From Sedimenticola sp. (GTDB taxonomy: Bacteria; Pseudomonadota; Gammaproteobacteria; Chromatiales; Chromatiaceae): a stretch of 33,103 bases of DNA. Positions 31,634 to 33,103 of the stretch are shown piece by piece (position 1 is the stretch's first letter; each line of letters begins with the position of its first letter). The stretch spans positions 1 to 33,103 of the forward strand of contig JAMOLT010000031.1 of assembly GCA_027068915.1 (NCBI GenBank), given 5' to 3'. Position numbers and translations under genes: made by a program. Under the pieces are notes generated by a model. That model had not been told where the DNA came from and ran no database searches. It was given only the letters and a program-made list of their open reading frames with translations.

Positions 31634-31786
31634 TTAATCATGAAAAAAATACTTGGAGAAAAATGTTTCATATTTTATGTATATTATTATGCTGATAAAT
31701 CCAATAATAATTGCGTATAGAGCAATCCAAAGTAGATAATCCATTGCTGTCTTATGGTATTTGTTGGGTTTTTGTGCGATTTTCAT
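31634..31786 (-). CDS. Possible small single-span membrane protein, antisense to the rhs end
   Basis: A 50-residue AT-rich frame starting at ATG 31784-31786 on the minus strand: a basic N-terminus (MKIAQKPNKYHKT), one hydrophobic helix of about 22 residues (LLWIALYAIIIGFISIIIYI), then a short charged tail. No clear ribosome binding site is visible, so it may be chance in AT-rich DNA. An immunity gene would be expected after an rhs tip, normally on the same strand; this one is convergent. The surrounding stretch 31640-31869 contains no other gene that I can support. Confidence 0.3.
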   Translation of the reverse strand: MKIAQKPNKYHKTAMDYLLWIALYAIIIGFISIIIYIKYETFFSKYFFHD

Positions 31787-31869
31787 GGGGAAATTAAAGC
31801 AAATTGCGAGTTTTGATGTCAAGTGAAGATAGGGTTATTTTGTCCGCAAAATGTTGAGAATCCCGTAGG

Positions 31870-31930
31870 GATCAATAGGGTCGATTGATTTTTTAATTGC
31901 TGCTGAACTAAACTGCCCCATCCACTCCAA
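31870..31930 (+). repeat. Left-end REP-like repeat of the RAYT element
   Basis: GATCAATAGGGTC, a short core with GATTGATT, then TGCTGAACTAAACTGCCCCA up to CCACTCC. The same series recurs at 32773-32835, and its first part recurs inverted at 32652-32680, immediately at the end of the transposase gene. Confidence 0.75.
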
Positions 31931-31945
31931 ATGAGCAGGCGAACC

Positions 31946-32668
31946 ATGGCGCGACTTCCTCGATTTGCCATCCCTGGCCATCCGCAACATGTTATTGTCC
32001 GTGGCAACAACCACGAGCCCATATTTTATGCTGACGAAGACTATCAGTTTTATCTGGAAAAGCTGAAACAGGCCTGTGAAAAACATCAATGTGATGTCCA
32101 CGCATATGTTTTGATGACCAATCATGTTCATCTACTGATGACACCCCATCGGGAAGATGGCCTGTCAAAAGTCATGCAGATGCTGGGGCGCTATTATGTT
32201 CAGTATTTCAACTACAGCTATGAACGTACAGGGACACTCTGGGAAGGTCGTTACAAGGCCTCGCTGATTGATAGTGATGTCTATGCCTTGATTTGCTACC
32301 GTTACATCGAACTCAACCCGGTGCGGGCAGGCATGGTGGATCATCCCGGAGGGTATCCCTGGTCAAGTTACTCACGTAATGCGTTGGGAAAGGAAGATGA
32401 GTTGGTAGCCCACCATTCTCTATACCAGGCCCTTGGGAAAACGGACGAACAAAGACAAAAGGCCTATCGATCCCTGTTTAGATCCAGAATACCAAACAGA
32501 ACGCTGGATGAAATCAGGGCGGCGACGAACAAGGCCTGGGTGTTGGGGAGTGAGCACTTTAAAGATAAAATTGAATCAAAGCTCAATCGTCCGGTTCGCC
32601 CCAGGGAGAAGGGCGGAGATCGAAAATCGGAGGCATATCGTAGGCAACATTCAATCAATCGAGTCTGA
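31946..32668 (+). CDS. REP-associated tyrosine transposase (RAYT, Y1 family)
   Basis: A 240-residue HUH-type single-strand transposase related to IS200/IS605 TnpA. The N-terminus MARLPRFAIPGHPQHVIVRG is characteristic. The HUH motif is MTNHVHLLMTP, and the region MLGRYYVQYFNYSYERTG followed by TLWEGRYKASLID includes the catalytic Tyr and the conserved WEGRY block; CYRYIELNPVRAGMV closes the domain. The C-terminal tail is basic (RPVRPREKGGDRKSEAYRRQ), suited to DNA binding. The start chosen, ATG 31946, gives the common family N-terminus; ATG 31931 five codons earlier is possible. The gene is free of stops and frameshifts, so it may be active on the REP-like ends that flank it. Confidence 0.9.
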   Translation: MARLPRFAIPGHPQHVIVRGNNHEPIFYADEDYQFYLEKLKQACEKHQCDVHAYVLMTNHVHLLMTPHREDGLSKVMQMLGRYYVQYFNYSYERTGTLWEGRYKASLIDSDVYALICYRYIELNPVRAGMVDHPGGYPWSSYSRNALGKEDELVAHHSLYQALGKTDEQRQKAYRSLFRSRIPNRTLDEIRAATNKAWVLGSEHFKDKIESKLNRPVRPREKGGDRKSEAYRRQHSINRV

Positions 32669-32680
32669 CCCTATCGATCG
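32652..32680 (-). repeat. Right-end inverted REP-like repeat of the RAYT element
   Basis: The complement reads GATCGATAGGGTCAGACTCG followed by ATTGATTG, matching the other two copies of the motif (31870 and 32773). It overlaps the last codons and the stop of the transposase gene. Confidence 0.75.
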
Positions 32681-32772
32681 CATAAACACAAGTTTTAGCT
32701 CACATAAGGTGCAATAGCACAGGGAGGTTGGCAAGCAGTATGATCAATAGCGGAACGCGCGAATATGCGCGC

Positions 32773-32835
32773 AGATCAATAGGGTCAGATTCGATTGATT
32801 TTTAGGTGTTGCTGAACCAAGCCGCCCAATCCACG
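32773..32835 (+). repeat. Third REP-like repeat, partial left end without transposase
   Basis: GATCAATAGGGTCAGATTCG, then ATTGATT and TGTTGCTGAACCAAGCCGCC up to CCAC, similar to 31870-31926 over about 60 bp. It lies about 100 bp beyond the transposase gene. The spacer 32681-32772 holds only a short palindrome, GCGCG-AATAT-GCGCGC, near 32757-32772. In 32836-32984 I see nothing recognisable. Confidence 0.7.
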
Positions 32836-32984
32836 GTGTTCTCATTCAGGACCTCCTGTTACGATGTACAAGGAAATACGAGTGTCGCGGCAGACAGGGT
32901 GCTGGGAGCGACCAAGGATCAACGTAATCCCGTCGCTGAACTTGATGGCAATGACATCCTCAAGGCCTGTCTCATCATCAACGA

Positions 32985-33028
32985 ACCTGAGTATGAAAGC
33001 CGTTGGTGAGGGAGAATAATCCTCAAAC
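32985..33028 (+). pseudogene. Detached copy of the pnp 3' tail
   Basis: The frame ending at TAA 33017-33019 reads [10 protein letters not shown], against [10 protein letters not shown] at the real pnp end (30007-30039). The match runs over about 42 bp from CCTGAG through the stop into CTCAAA, with about five substitutions and one inserted base. Changes within codons are mostly synonymous. Upstream of CCTGAG there is no PNPase sequence, so this is only a tail. Confidence 0.8.
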
Positions 33029-33047
33029 TGTTTGTAGTAGCAGAATG

Positions 33048-33065
33048 GGGCTTCGGCCCGTTTTT
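33048..33065 (+). terminator. Intrinsic terminator after the pnp-tail copy
   Basis: GGGC-TTCG-GCCC then GTTTTTG. It uses the same UUCG loop and position as the pnp terminator at 30071-30092 but with a shorter stem, supporting common origin of the two tails. Beyond it, up to the window end, nothing is recognised. Confidence 0.75.
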
Positions 33066-33103
33066 GTTGCGGGTCAGTTTATCTTGTGGATAGAGAGGGG
33101 ATA

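Noticed and set aside
32806-33009. 67-codon frame between the third REP-like repeat and the pnp-tail copy
   Set aside because: It begins with TTG inside the repeat and ends by reading the pnp tail in the wrong frame; no protein resemblance.

Overview
The window looks like chromosome of a moderately GC-rich gammaproteobacterium, possibly a Chromatiales or sulfur-oxidiser relative. The gene orders rimP-nusA-infB-rbfA-truB-rpsO-pnp, rne facing away from rluC, and smpB opposite ratA-rnfH are typical of that class. I assign the lineage by gene order and protein resemblance only; no search was run.

Layout. (1) 1-233 is the 3' end of kdsB. (2) 304-2763 is a small accessory island. It holds a C-terminal scrap of an IS91-type transposase, a NYN/LOTUS putative RNase, a 10-bp tandem repeat, two decayed mini-elements made from a REP-associated (RAYT) transposase, a three-helix membrane protein and a REP-pair/MITE. 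The island is bracketed by an imperfect direct repeat of about 160 bp that carries the ends of two convergent genes. (3) 2829-4116 holds a small conserved protein and a SAM methyltransferase. (4) 4218-11484 is a copper-handling cluster: a Met/Cys-rich secreted protein, CopA multicopper oxidase, CopB, a DUF411 protein, a CopA-type Cu+ P-ATPase with three metal-binding domains, a CopZ-like chaperone and a low-molecular-weight phosphatase. (5) 11796-18939 holds rne, then rluC, a HAD phosphatase, maf, ppk2 and smpB. (6) 18997-21271 is an alanine/sodium symporter coupled to ratA and rnfH. (7) 21386-30091 is the rimP-to-pnp translation and RNA-metabolism operon, with a strong promoter and an attenuator-like leader at its head. 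(8) 30092-33103 is a second accessory island with a truncated orphan Rhs gene bearing an AT-rich C-terminal tip and an apparently intact RAYT transposase flanked by its REP-like repeats. It ends in a second copy of the pnp tail plus a terminator.

The most unusual signal is shared by the two islands. Each sits at the 3' end of a core gene, each contains RAYT material, and each is bounded distally by a diverged duplicate of that gene's 3' end. At kdsB the decay is complementary: each repeat copy keeps intact only the gene whose body it still joins. No integrase is visible, so the mechanism is open.

Metal handling in region 4 forms a coherent pathway: the P-ATPase exports cytoplasmic Cu+, CopZ delivers it, and CopA/CopB and the secreted Met/Cys-rich protein deal with periplasmic copper. 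No regulator gene is in the window. Regions 5 and 7 concern RNA decay, rRNA modification, ribosome rescue and translation initiation.
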